Assembly (NCBI RefSeq): GCF_024199795.1
Contig: NZ_JANADK010000001.1
Coordinates: 7,688,001 to 7,752,000, forward strand
Length of the DNA: 64,000 bases
Reading direction: 5' to 3'
Origin: Bradyrhizobium sp. CCGB01
GTDB lineage: Bacteria; Pseudomonadota; Alphaproteobacteria; Rhizobiales; Xanthobacteraceae
In this document: positions 57,302 to 64,000 of the stretch, in pieces
Layout of the letters: every line of letters begins with the position of its first letter
How positions within the stretch are numbered: position 1 is the first letter of the stretch
Program-made: the position numbers and the translations under genes
Notes under the pieces: model-generated
The model's input: the letters and a program-made list of their open reading frames with translations, nothing else
The model's database searches: none
What the model was told of the DNA's origin: nothing

Positions 57302-59074
57302 TTACGACTGCACGGCGGACAGCAGCGCCGAATACATGGTGTTGATGGCCTGGATCAGCGCGGAGGCCGCGGTGTACTTGTTCTGAAGCGTGCTGAGCTT
57401 GGCGGACTCCTCGTCGAGGTTGACGCCGGATTGCGAGGACAGCGAACTCGCATAGGTCGACTGCGCGGTTTCCTTCGCGGTGTAATCGGTGGACGCCTGC
57501 GAGGCCTTGCTGGCCACGTCGGCCACGATGGCCGAGGCATAATCGGCGAGCGAACCGGTGGTGGCGGCGAGCCCGCCGGTGGTGGCGAATGTCCGGGAGT
57601 CCGTCAGCGCGTCGTAGAAGGCGTTGACGACGGTGGCCGATCCCGACGACAGCACGGTGCTGCCCACCGTCAGGCTCGACGAGGAGTCCAGCGTCGCCAG
57701 TTGCAGCTCGTTCGTGCCTGACAGGATCTTGCTGTTGACCGCGATGTCAGCGGCGCTCGTTCCGGTCACGAGGTCGTTGAGGCCGAAATGCTCGGAAAAT
57801 CCCTCGCCCGAGCTCCCCACCGAGCTCGTCATCTGGTTGATGGCGACGCCGTTGCCCGAGCCGGTCGCGGTGATCGAGAGATGGCCGTCCGCGTCGACTG
57901 AGGCCGACAGTCCGGAGATGCCGTTGATGGCGGTGACGAGGTCGCCGACGGTGGAATAGGACGACAGGTCGAGATCGCCGTAGGAGACCAGATTGCCGCT
58001 CTGGTCGGTGACGGCAAGACGCACTGTGCCGGTGGCGGACAGCGCCGTGCTGCTGGTGACGCTGGTCGTCCCTGTGAGGCTCGTCGGCGCCGGCACAGCG
58101 GAGGCGCTGTTCGAGACGCTGTTCATTGCGGACGCAAGCTGCTGGGCGAGCTGATCGAGCTGGGACTGCGCGTTCGGCAGTGTCGTGTCGCGGAGCGTGA
58201 TGAGCGCGCCGATGTCCCCGCCTGTGATCTGCGAGGTGATGTCGACCCCGTTCACCGTGATCGCGCTGAAGCCGCTCGACGAGGAACCGGCGGTATAGGT
58301 CGTCGCCGCCGTCACATTGGCGGCGGCGGTATAGCTGATGGTATGCGCGGAACTGTCGACCAGCGCCTGGCCGGACTTGGTGTAGATCTGGATATCGCCG
58401 TTCGATGCCGTGAAATAATTGATGTTCATCCTGGACGCGAGGTCCTGGAGCGCGGTGTTGCGCTGGTCCTCCAGATCCGCGGTCGACTGGCCGGCCGCCG
58501 CGGTCTGCTTGATCTGCGCGTTCAGATCCGCGATCTGCTGCAGGTCCGTATTGACGTCATCGATCGAGGACGCGATGTCCTGGTCGGCATCGGAGCGGAG
58601 CTTCTGGATGCTGCTCGACGTCTCCCGCAACTGGCTCGCGACGTCGTCGAGCGCGCTGACGACGTTGGATTGCAACGAGGCGCTGCTCGGCGTGCTCGCC
58701 AGCGACGACAGCGCCGATTCCAGCGAAGCAATGCTGTTGGCGAGAGAGGTCCCGGTCGACGAACTGTCCGTACTGCTGGTCGAGCCGTAGAGCTTTTCCA
58801 GCGACGTCAGGTAGGTGTTGGTGGTATCGGCGGAGCCGAGGTCGGAGGTCGCGGAAATCAACGACTTCAGCAGCAGCTTGTCGACCGTCGAGGTGATGCC
58901 GGTCACCGTGACGCCGGTGCCGACGCCGTTGGTGACGCTGCTCGACTGGTTCGCGGTCTTCGCCGTATAGCCGGTCGTGTCGGCGTTCGAGATGTTCGAC
59001 GACGTCACGCTGATCTGCACCGACGTGGCCGACAGGCCGCTGAAGGCGATCGATCGTGCGATATCGAGCGACAC
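57302..59074 (-). CDS. flgK: Flagellar hook-associated protein FlgK (HAP1)
   Basis: From the GTG at 59074 (GGAGG upstream) the protein has 590 residues. The N-terminus SLDIARSIAFSGLSATSVQI and SSNISNADTTGYTAK is the axial-protein motif. The segment SLANSIASLESALSSLASTPSS and the C-terminal coiled coil, ending in NKYTAASALIQAINTMYSAL, are typical of FlgK. It is unusually rich in Ser, Thr and Ala, like the other axial proteins here. An earlier start would add a proline/alanine-rich leader foreign to the family. Confidence 0.92.
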   Translation of the reverse strand: MSLDIARSIAFSGLSATSVQISVTSSNISNADTTGYTAKTANQSSSVTNGVGTGVTVTGITSTVDKLLLKSLISATSDLGSADTTNTYLTSLEKLYGSTSSTDSSSTGTSLANSIASLESALSSLASTPSSASLQSNVVSALDDVASQLRETSSSIQKLRSDADQDIASSIDDVNTDLQQIADLNAQIKQTAAAGQSTADLEDQRNTALQDLASRMNINYFTASNGDIQIYTKSGQALVDSSAHTISYTAAANVTAATTYTAGSSSSGFSAITVNGVDITSQITGGDIGALITLRDTTLPNAQSQLDQLAQQLASAMNSVSNSASAVPAPTSLTGTTSVTSSTALSATGTVRLAVTDQSGNLVSYGDLDLSSYSTVGDLVTAINGISGLSASVDADGHLSITATGSGNGVAINQMTSSVGSSGEGFSEHFGLNDLVTGTSAADIAVNSKILSGTNELQLATLDSSSSLTVGSTVLSSGSATVVNAFYDALTDSRTFATTGGLAATTGSLADYASAIVADVASKASQASTDYTAKETAQSTYASSLSSQSGVNLDEESAKLSTLQNKYTAASALIQAINTMYSALLSAVQS

Positions 59075-59090
59075 GGCGTGTCCTCCGTCG

Positions 59091-59546
59091 TCAGGCGCTG
59101 CGGCTGGTGCCGCTGGAGACCGCGCGCGCGGCGAGCCGGCCGGAGGCGCCATAGGGCGATACCGCCGCGATCTGCTCGCGGATCGCCTGCATAACGGCTT
59201 CGATCCGGCGGTTGCTGGCCTCGATGGCCGCGCGCAGGCGCACCAGATTCTCGTCCATCGCCATACGCAGCTTCAGGATCCGCTCCATGAGCTGCTCGCG
59301 CAGGATCCGGTCGCGTACGTTGAGGCTGGTCGTCCCCGCCGCGCATTCGGCGACGGTGCGTTCGAACATCTCCGCCAGGCGATTCTTCTCGTCGACCTGC
59401 TTCAGGCGCGAGGCCGGCAGGCCTTTAGCGAGTTCGGCATTCTCCTCGGCGACCAGCGCGGTCAGCGTGTCGATCAGCGTGATCAGCGACTTGATCCGGG
59501 CATCGCCATTTGCGGCGCTTGTCCGAGTGGCTTGAGCTACAGTCAT
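59091..59546 (-). CDS. FlgN-like flagellar export chaperone
   Basis: A 151-residue, almost wholly helical protein with heptad repeats (IKSLITLIDTLTALVAEENAELAKG, LKQVDEKNRLAEMFER, LRAAIEASNRRIEAVMQAIRE). Size, coiled-coil content and position directly before flgK fit FlgN, the export chaperone of FlgK and FlgL. Sequence signatures are weak, so the symbol is withheld. The C-terminus is Ala/Ser/Arg-rich. Confidence 0.6.
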   Translation of the reverse strand: MTVAQATRTSAANGDARIKSLITLIDTLTALVAEENAELAKGLPASRLKQVDEKNRLAEMFERTVAECAAGTTSLNVRDRILREQLMERILKLRMAMDENLVRLRAAIEASNRRIEAVMQAIREQIAAVSPYGASGRLAARAVSSGTSRSA

Positions 59547-59561
59547 GGTGATCGCCTTCTT

Positions 59562-59822
59562 CTAGTTGTGCCGTTTGCCGCGGTGGACTTGCGAACCACG
59601 CAAATACGCGCCGATCGCGGTCGTCCTGACGGTTGCCTGCCTCATCTCGCCCTCGATCTCCGCACATTCCCGCAGGAGACCGCGCCGTGTCGTCTCGACG
59701 TCGTCGAGCAGCGCAAGCAATTGCTTGCGGTCATCGCCTTTGGCGGTTGACGCCCGGGCCACCAGGCGCTTCAGCCGGCGCAGCAGCGCCTCTCCGGCGG
59801 CGCTCGCTTTCTCACCACGCAT
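59562..59822 (-). CDS. 86-residue coiled-coil protein between flgE and flgN
   Basis: It starts 3 bases after the flgE stop, so it is probably coupled to it. The sequence is basic and helical (EALLRRLKRLVARASTAKGDDR, LLALLDDVETTRRGLLRECAEI, EGEMRQATVRTTAIGAYLRG). Its place between flgE and the FlgN-like gene suggests a flagellar assembly role, perhaps a small chaperone or regulator. No family is recognised. Confidence 0.55.
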   Translation of the reverse strand: MRGEKASAAGEALLRRLKRLVARASTAKGDDRKQLLALLDDVETTRRGLLRECAEIEGEMRQATVRTTAIGAYLRGSQVHRGKRHN

Positions 59823-59825
59823 CGC

Positions 59826-61091
59826 TCACCTCATCGCCGAGATCAGGGTGTCGTACATCTTGTTGACGGTGGAGATGACCTGGGACGCGGCGGAATAGGC
59901 CTGCTGCGCCGAGATCATGCTCGAGAACTGGCTGGAGGTATCGGTGGTCGAGGATTCCAGCTCGCTGCCGTAGACCGTGCCCGCACCATTCTCGCCGGAC
60001 GCCTGCAAGGAGGCATTCCCCGACGCCACGGTCGCCGAATAGAGTCCGTCGCTGGCCGCGGAGAGACCGTTGGGATCGGCGAACGTCGCCACCGCGATCT
60101 TGTAGATCGCGATGGTCTCGCCGTTGGAATAGGTCGCATCGACGACACCGTTCTTGCCGATCGAGATGCTGGACAGCTTGCCGTAGGACAGGCCATCGGA
60201 GTCGATGCTGGTGACGTTGACATCGGGCGTCGTTTCGCCGGAGGCATATTGCGTCAGGCCATCGGTGCCGCCGACCGTGCCGAGGTCCATGGTCACGGTG
60301 CTGTCGGCCGCGCCATCGGTCCAGCCCGTGATCGAGACGGTCGCCGGGTCCGGGCTGGTGCTGGCTAGCGAGCCGTCGCTGTTGAAGGTGATGTCGATCG
60401 TGCCCGAGGCCGTGCCTGTCGCGGTCGTGGTATCCGACGAAGAGGTCGGATTGGCGAAGCTCGCGCTCCAGGTGTTGGTGCCGGTCTTGCTCCAGGTGAT
60501 CTGCATCGTGTTGGCAGCACCGAGGGAGTCATACACCGTCATCGAGCTGGTATAGGTGTCGCCGGTGGCAGCGTCCGACGGCAAATTGGCCGCGATCGTG
60601 GTCTTGGTAGTGGCGCTGCCGCTGGTCGAGGCGATCTGGGTATTGATGGCCGAGAGGTTGCTGGCCGACTCGCTGCCGACCACATTGCCGTCCGCGTCGG
60701 TGCGCCAACCCTCGAGGTAGCTGCCGTTGTTCTCGAGATAGCCGGCATTGTTGATCGTGAAGGCGCCGTTGCGGGTGTAGGACGTGATGCCGCCGGACGT
60801 GGCGCTGGTCACCACGAAGAAGCCCGAGCCCTGGATGGCGACGTCGGTGGCATTGGAGGTCGCCGCCAGCAGGCCCTGCTGGCTGATGTTGGCGCGGCCC
60901 GAGACGGTGACGCCGCCCGACGCATACGAGGTGGTATTGCTCGACGCGGTCACGAGCGCGTCGAACATCGCCGACGTCGTCTTGTAGCCGGTCGTATCGG
61001 AGTTGGCGATGTTGTCGCTGATCATCGACAGGGATTGGCTCTGGGCGCTGAGCGCCGAGATCGCCGAAGATAATGCACCGGTGAGACTCAT
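59826..61091 (-). CDS. flgE: Flagellar hook protein FlgE
   Basis: A 421-residue axial protein. The N-terminus SLTGALSSAISALSAQSQSL and SDNIANSDTTGYKTTSAMFDAL is diagnostic of hook and rod proteins. GNVVGSESASN and FNSDGSLAS fall in the D1 domain. The C-terminus ends SSMISAQQAYSAASQVISTVN followed by KMYDTLISAMR. It lies 31 bases after flgD. Length is within the FlgE range. Confidence 0.93.
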   Translation of the reverse strand: MSLTGALSSAISALSAQSQSLSMISDNIANSDTTGYKTTSAMFDALVTASSNTTSYASGGVTVSGRANISQQGLLAATSNATDVAIQGSGFFVVTSATSGGITSYTRNGAFTINNAGYLENNGSYLEGWRTDADGNVVGSESASNLSAINTQIASTSGSATTKTTIAANLPSDAATGDTYTSSMTVYDSLGAANTMQITWSKTGTNTWSASFANPTSSSDTTTATGTASGTIDITFNSDGSLASTSPDPATVSITGWTDGAADSTVTMDLGTVGGTDGLTQYASGETTPDVNVTSIDSDGLSYGKLSSISIGKNGVVDATYSNGETIAIYKIAVATFADPNGLSAASDGLYSATVASGNASLQASGENGAGTVYGSELESSTTDTSSQFSSMISAQQAYSAASQVISTVNKMYDTLISAMR

Positions 61092-61122
61092 GATGAAACT
61101 CCGAGGAAATCAGGACGCGGGA

Positions 61123-61788
61123 TCAGGACGTGACGCCGAGGATGTTGGCGGCGCTGACGGCGACGCCGTTCACCGTGAGCGAGGGCGTGGAGGTCGAGGT
61201 GTCGATGCCGGTCACCGTGCCGGTGACGGTCGTGTAGTTGAGGACAGAGTTGCCGGCGGAATCGGTCGCGGTCACCGAGATGGTGTACTGGCCACCGTCG
61301 GAGAGCTGGTTGCCGCTGGAATCCTTGCCGTCCCAGGTGAAGCTGTTGGAGCCTGAATTGCCCGTGCCGGTGCCGGTGTAGACGACGTTGCCGGAGGAAT
61401 CCGAGATGCTGATCGAGACATTCGAAGCAGCCGAGGACAGCGAGTAGCCGAACGTCGCCGAGCCGTTGCTCAGGGTCGACGTGTCGGTCTTCGCCTCGAC
61501 GGTGTGGCCGATATAGTTCACCGAATTGAGCGTCACGAGGCTCGAGAACGAGCTCGCCAGCGAAGACATGTTCGAGTTGATCGACTGCTGCTGGGTGAAG
61601 TTGGCGTAGGAGGTGAGCTGATTGATGAAGTCCGTCGTCGAGGTCGCGTTCAGCGGATCCTGGTTCTGAAGCTCGCTGACGAGCAGGCTGAGGAAATCAC
61701 TGGAGGTCAGCGACGAACTGGATGATGTGCTCGACGACGACGTCGTCGTGGTCGCAGTCGTTGCGGAACTCGCGGCGGAAACGGTCAT
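61123..61788 (-). CDS. flgD: Flagellar hook-cap protein FlgD
   Basis: From the ATG at 61788 (GGAG 7 bases upstream) it has 221 residues. After a Thr/Ser run (about 8-29) comes the FlgD core LTSSDFLSLLVSELQNQDPLNATSTTDFINQLTSYANFTQQQSINSNMSSL. The C-terminal half is a strand-rich FlgD-tudor/Ig region (NSFTWDGKDSSGNQLSDGGQYTISV). FlgD caps the growing hook. It heads the flgD-flgE-orf-flgN-flgK-flgL unit; the 268-base gap upstream must hold its promoter, but none is recognised. Confidence 0.92.
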   Translation of the reverse strand: MTVSAASSATTATTTTSSSSTSSSSSLTSSDFLSLLVSELQNQDPLNATSTTDFINQLTSYANFTQQQSINSNMSSLASSFSSLVTLNSVNYIGHTVEAKTDTSTLSNGSATFGYSLSSAASNVSISISDSSGNVVYTGTGTGNSGSNSFTWDGKDSSGNQLSDGGQYTISVTATDSAGNSVLNYTTVTGTVTGIDTSTSTPSLTVNGVAVSAANILGVTS

Positions 61789-62056
61789 CAGAAACTCCGG
61801 CTTCCTTGCGCGGCCAGCGACCAGACGTCGGTCGGCGCGCTTGAAATCTGTGTGCTGATGAAACGGTTGGGCGCGCGGATTCAGGCAGGGATTCGCGTGC
61901 GCGAAAACGGCATTCGACGCGGCAAAATCTGCCGTATTCACGCGTTAGCGATGCGATGATGTCAGGCTAGTTTGTTACGGCGATGGTGCCGCACTCCCTC
62001 TCCTCGCAAGCGGGGCGAGGTGAAAGAGACAGATCTCATCGGAGAGAAAGAGCCGT

Positions 62057-62329
62057 TCAGCTCCCCGCCGTCTCGCCTTCGGTGCGGGGCTCGGCAGTGT
62101 CGCCTTTCGTTTTCGCGGCGGCGGCAACGATGCGGTCGGCGAGGCCTGCGGGGGCGCGGACCGGCGGCGCGGCGAGCGCCTGGCGCAGGGTGCGCGCCTC
62201 TTCGAGCAGGGCTTGCGCGGTGGACGAGCGTGCCAGCAGCTCTTCGGCAGGCAAGCGCCGATCGTCGGGCCAGAGGGAGAGATCCTCGCCCAGCCGATCG
62301 ATCAGTTCCTCAAACTCGGTGACGTCCAT
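62057..62329 (-). CDS. 90-residue acidic protein in the flagellar cluster
   Basis: The first half is acidic and helical (FEELIDRLGEDLSLWPDDRRL, EELLARSSTAQALLEEARTL). The second half is Ala/Pro/Thr-rich and likely flexible. The LWPDDRR...ARSSTAQALL pattern resembles small unnamed alphaproteobacterial proteins, but I cannot name the family. It sits alone between fliS and flgD with sizeable gaps on both sides. Confidence 0.5.
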   Translation of the reverse strand: MDVTEFEELIDRLGEDLSLWPDDRRLPAEELLARSSTAQALLEEARTLRQALAAPPVRAPAGLADRIVAAAAKTKGDTAEPRTEGETAGS

Positions 62330-62500
62330 CGCCCGCCGGTCCCGCTTCGGTCAGGCCACGTCATAAAGCATTGCAGGCAAGGCGGAAACCGGATTCCGGC
62401 GGTTTCACGCGCCAAAACCGTCCGCAGCACTACGGAAGGCGGCCGAAACGGCCGGCCGTGGAATCGTTGGCATGCTTCGGGACCAGACGGCCCGCGCTTT

Positions 62501-62929
62501 TCAGCCCCTGCGGGCCGAATCGGCCGGCCCGGCCTTGCCACCGCGCAACGTCGCATCGACGTGCTCCCAGGCCTCCCGCAACTCGGTCAGCCCGGCAATG
62601 ATGCGGCCAAAGCTTTCACGTGCATGCGGGCGGCCGAAGGCCTTGTGGCTCGCCACGATCATCGCGTTGTAGGTCTGGAACAGCCGCTCGGCCACTGCCC
62701 CACCCTTGGCGAAATCGAGATTGTGGCTGAGCCCGCGCAGGATCGCGGTCGCCTTCATCAGGTACTCGTGCCCCTCCTCGAAGCGCCGCGCCTCCTGCGC
62801 GGCCAGCGACTTCTGGAGGAAGGTCATCGCGCCGCCAAGCAGCATCGAGATCGCCTTGAGCGGCGGCACGCTGGTCGCGGCTCCCCGATAGGCCTGGTTG
62901 GCCATGTACGCCATCGGATTATGCATCAT
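62501..62929 (-). CDS. fliS: Flagellar export chaperone FliS
   Basis: The ATG at 62929 shares its first base with the fliD stop (TGATG); an overlapping TTG is less likely. The 142-residue helical protein has the FliS layout: YRGAATSVPPLKAISMLLGGAMTFL, EGHEYLMKATAILRGLSHNLDF, VAERLFQTYNAMIVASHKAF, ITGLTELREAWEHV-like helix 4. FliS binds flagellin C-termini before export. Coupling to fliD is typical. Confidence 0.85.
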   Translation of the reverse strand: MMHNPMAYMANQAYRGAATSVPPLKAISMLLGGAMTFLQKSLAAQEARRFEEGHEYLMKATAILRGLSHNLDFAKGGAVAERLFQTYNAMIVASHKAFGRPHARESFGRIIAGLTELREAWEHVDATLRGGKAGPADSARRG

Positions 62930-64000
62930 CAATCACTCGAGCTGGAATTGAGCAGGGCCTTGAGATAGGTGAGCGTGTTGTTGGCGCTCTCGATCGCGGC
63001 CTGGTAGGCCGCATATTGCACCTGGAGCTGCGCCTGGTAGGCCGACGCGGCGCTTTCGATATCGTCGACCTTCTGCTGAAGTTCGCTGTCGCGATCGGTC
63101 AGATTCGTGATCAGCGTCTGCAACGCGCCCGTGCTCGACGAGTAGTTCTTGGAGATCTGGTAGAGCTGGGTCGCGATGCCCTGGGTCGAGGTCACCGTGA
63201 TCGACTGCGACGTCGATCCCGAATAGGTGAAGGCCATGCCGGCATAGGCCGTTCCGGCAGCGCCGATGATCGTCGTGCCGCTGATCGTGAACAGCGATGA
63301 ATCGCCGCCGACCGAAGCCGAGGATAGGTTGCCGTCGGAATCCACCGTCAGATCCAGCGTAAAGGATTGCGGCGACGTTCCGGTGTTGACGACGCTGAGC
63401 TGGCTCGACGATGTCTTGGTCTGCGCCGACAGGAACGTGGTGACGCCGCTCAGATTCGTGCTGAGGATCTCGGACAGCGTCGAGGTGTCGAGCTCGAGCT
63501 CGTTCTTCTCGTTGAAGGACAAGCCGAGGTCCGCCATGGTGAGACCGCCGACGGTGCTGTTGAGCGCGTTCTGGAGCGCGTCCATGATATCGCGCATGGT
63601 GCCGTCGCCGAACAGCACCGCGCTCGAATCCGCCGTACCGTCCGACGACGTGGCTTGCTGCGCGATCACCGCATCGCGAAACGCGTTGTAGTTGGTGACG
63701 AAGGTCTCGACCGCCGATTCGATCTGGCTGGTGTCGGGCTCTATGCTGATGTTCACCGTGGCACCATCAGGCGTCGCCTGGAGCAGGTTGAACGTCACGC
63801 CCGTGAGCACGTCGGTGATGTCGTTGGTATCCCGGGTCATCGAAATGCCGTCGAGGGAGAAGATGGCCGCCTGCGACGTCTGGAGGACGTCGGCGAAGGC
63901 GCCCGTGCTGTCGGTCACCCCGAGCTCGTTCAGGATGTCGTCGCCGGACGTGCTGGAATAGGTGATGTCGGCGGCATCCTCGGTTCCCGTCAGCACCATC
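62929..64000 (-). CDS. fliD: Flagellar filament cap protein FliD (HAP2), C-terminal part
   Basis: The frame runs off the right edge of the window, so about 357 C-terminal residues are seen and the start is outside. Diagnostic segments are FSLDGISMTRDTNDITDVLTGVTFNLLQ, VETFVTNYNAFRDAVIAQQ, LTMADLGLSFNEKNELELDTSTLSEIL and the C-terminal YQAQLQVQYAAYQAAIESANNTLTYLKALL. FliD caps the filament tip and inserts flagellin. Its presence suggests a polar or subpolar type of flagellum in this genus (inference). Confidence 0.92.
   Translation of the reverse strand, partial: MVLTGTEDAADITYSSTSGDDILNELGVTDSTGAFADVLQTSQAAIFSLDGISMTRDTNDITDVLTGVTFNLLQATPDGATVNISIEPDTSQIESAVETFVTNYNAFRDAVIAQQATSSDGTADSSAVLFGDGTMRDIMDALQNALNSTVGGLTMADLGLSFNEKNELELDTSTLSEILSTNLSGVTTFLSAQTKTSSSQLSVVNTGTSPQSFTLDLTVDSDGNLSSASVGGDSSLFTISGTTIIGAAGTAYAGMAFTYSGSTSQSITVTSTQGIATQLYQISKNYSSSTGALQTLITNLTDRDSELQQKVDDIESAASAYQAQLQVQYAAYQAAIESANNTLTYLKALLNSSSSD

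Noticed and set aside
61920..61934. Operator CGGCA-AAATC-TGCCG upstream of flgD
   Set aside because: A 5-bp dyad is expected by chance in GC-rich DNA, and no second copy was seen near other flagellar genes.
61789..62056. Sigma-54 promoter for flgD or for the fliS region
   Set aside because: No TGGCAC-N5-TTGC match with correct spacing was found on the minus strand here or in 62330-62500.
62489..62516. Terminator hairpin at the end of fliS
   Set aside because: GGCCCGC and GCGGGCC can pair, but the loop is 14 bases, the stem spans the stop codon and no T-tract follows.

Overview
The window is GC-rich chromosomal DNA from an alphaproteobacterium, most likely Bradyrhizobium or a close relative. 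Four things point there: a transaldolase/phosphoglucose isomerase fusion beside an NAD-type 6-phosphogluconate dehydrogenase; a glgE/treS-maltokinase/glgB/glgX/treZ/treY island; GGAAC-N16/17-xGTT promoters of the rhizobial general stress sigma factor EcfG; and the abundant Rhizobiales GCATGATC...GATCATGC palindrome. The genus is inferred. No rRNA, tRNA, insertion sequence, prophage or CRISPR array was seen.

Layout. 0-1.7 kb: end of korA, and korB (2-oxoacid:ferredoxin oxidoreductase). 1.8-5.4 kb: small membrane, secreted and DsrE proteins, then an ArsR-SRPBCC-membrane-DUF1801 operon with a clear palindromic operator. 5.4-10.1 kb: prkA-yeaH-spoVR on the minus strand behind a textbook EcfG promoter. 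11.4-18.9 kb: tal-pgi, gnd, zwf, pgl, gluconokinase and a Cof-type HAD phosphatase, forming the oxidative pentose phosphate and gluconate block. 19.2-37.2 kb: alpha-glucan and trehalose metabolism (GH15 and malQ on minus; glgE-like, treS-maltokinase, glgB, glgX, treZ, treY on plus). 37.2-41.6 kb: a PHA-system protein, a DUF3309 peptide, and the divergent NHEJ pair ligD/ku. 41.7-50.1 kb: kdp potassium ATPase operon with its sensor kinase and regulator, including kdpF and two further tiny ORFs. 50.2-54.0 kb: a cluster of unrecognised small genes around a DapA-like gene. 54.1-56.4 kb: upp and an acyl-CoA synthetase. 56.4-64 kb: flagellar genes flgL, flgK, flgN-like, an 86-aa gene, flgE, flgD, a 90-aa gene, fliS and fliD (cut by the window edge).

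How the parts connect. Sugar phosphates from the pentose phosphate block and glucans from the glycogen block meet at glucose 6-phosphate. The trehalose genes, prkA operon, ku/ligD and the DUF3309 gene all carry EcfG-like promoter sequences, so much of the window reads as general-stress hardware.

The most unusual signal is a 50-bp element present four times between 50.2 and 53.1 kb. It has half-sites at positions 1, 12 and 45 (11-bp phase) and a CATCTCG-like block always at position 34. One copy precedes the kdp operon and three precede the small-gene operons next door. This suggests an undescribed potassium/KdpE-linked regulon that includes two paralogous small proteins, several one-helix peptides and a DapA homologue whose Schiff-base lysine is arginine. 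A second enzyme oddity is a GlgE-like protein whose expected acid/base glutamate is lysine.
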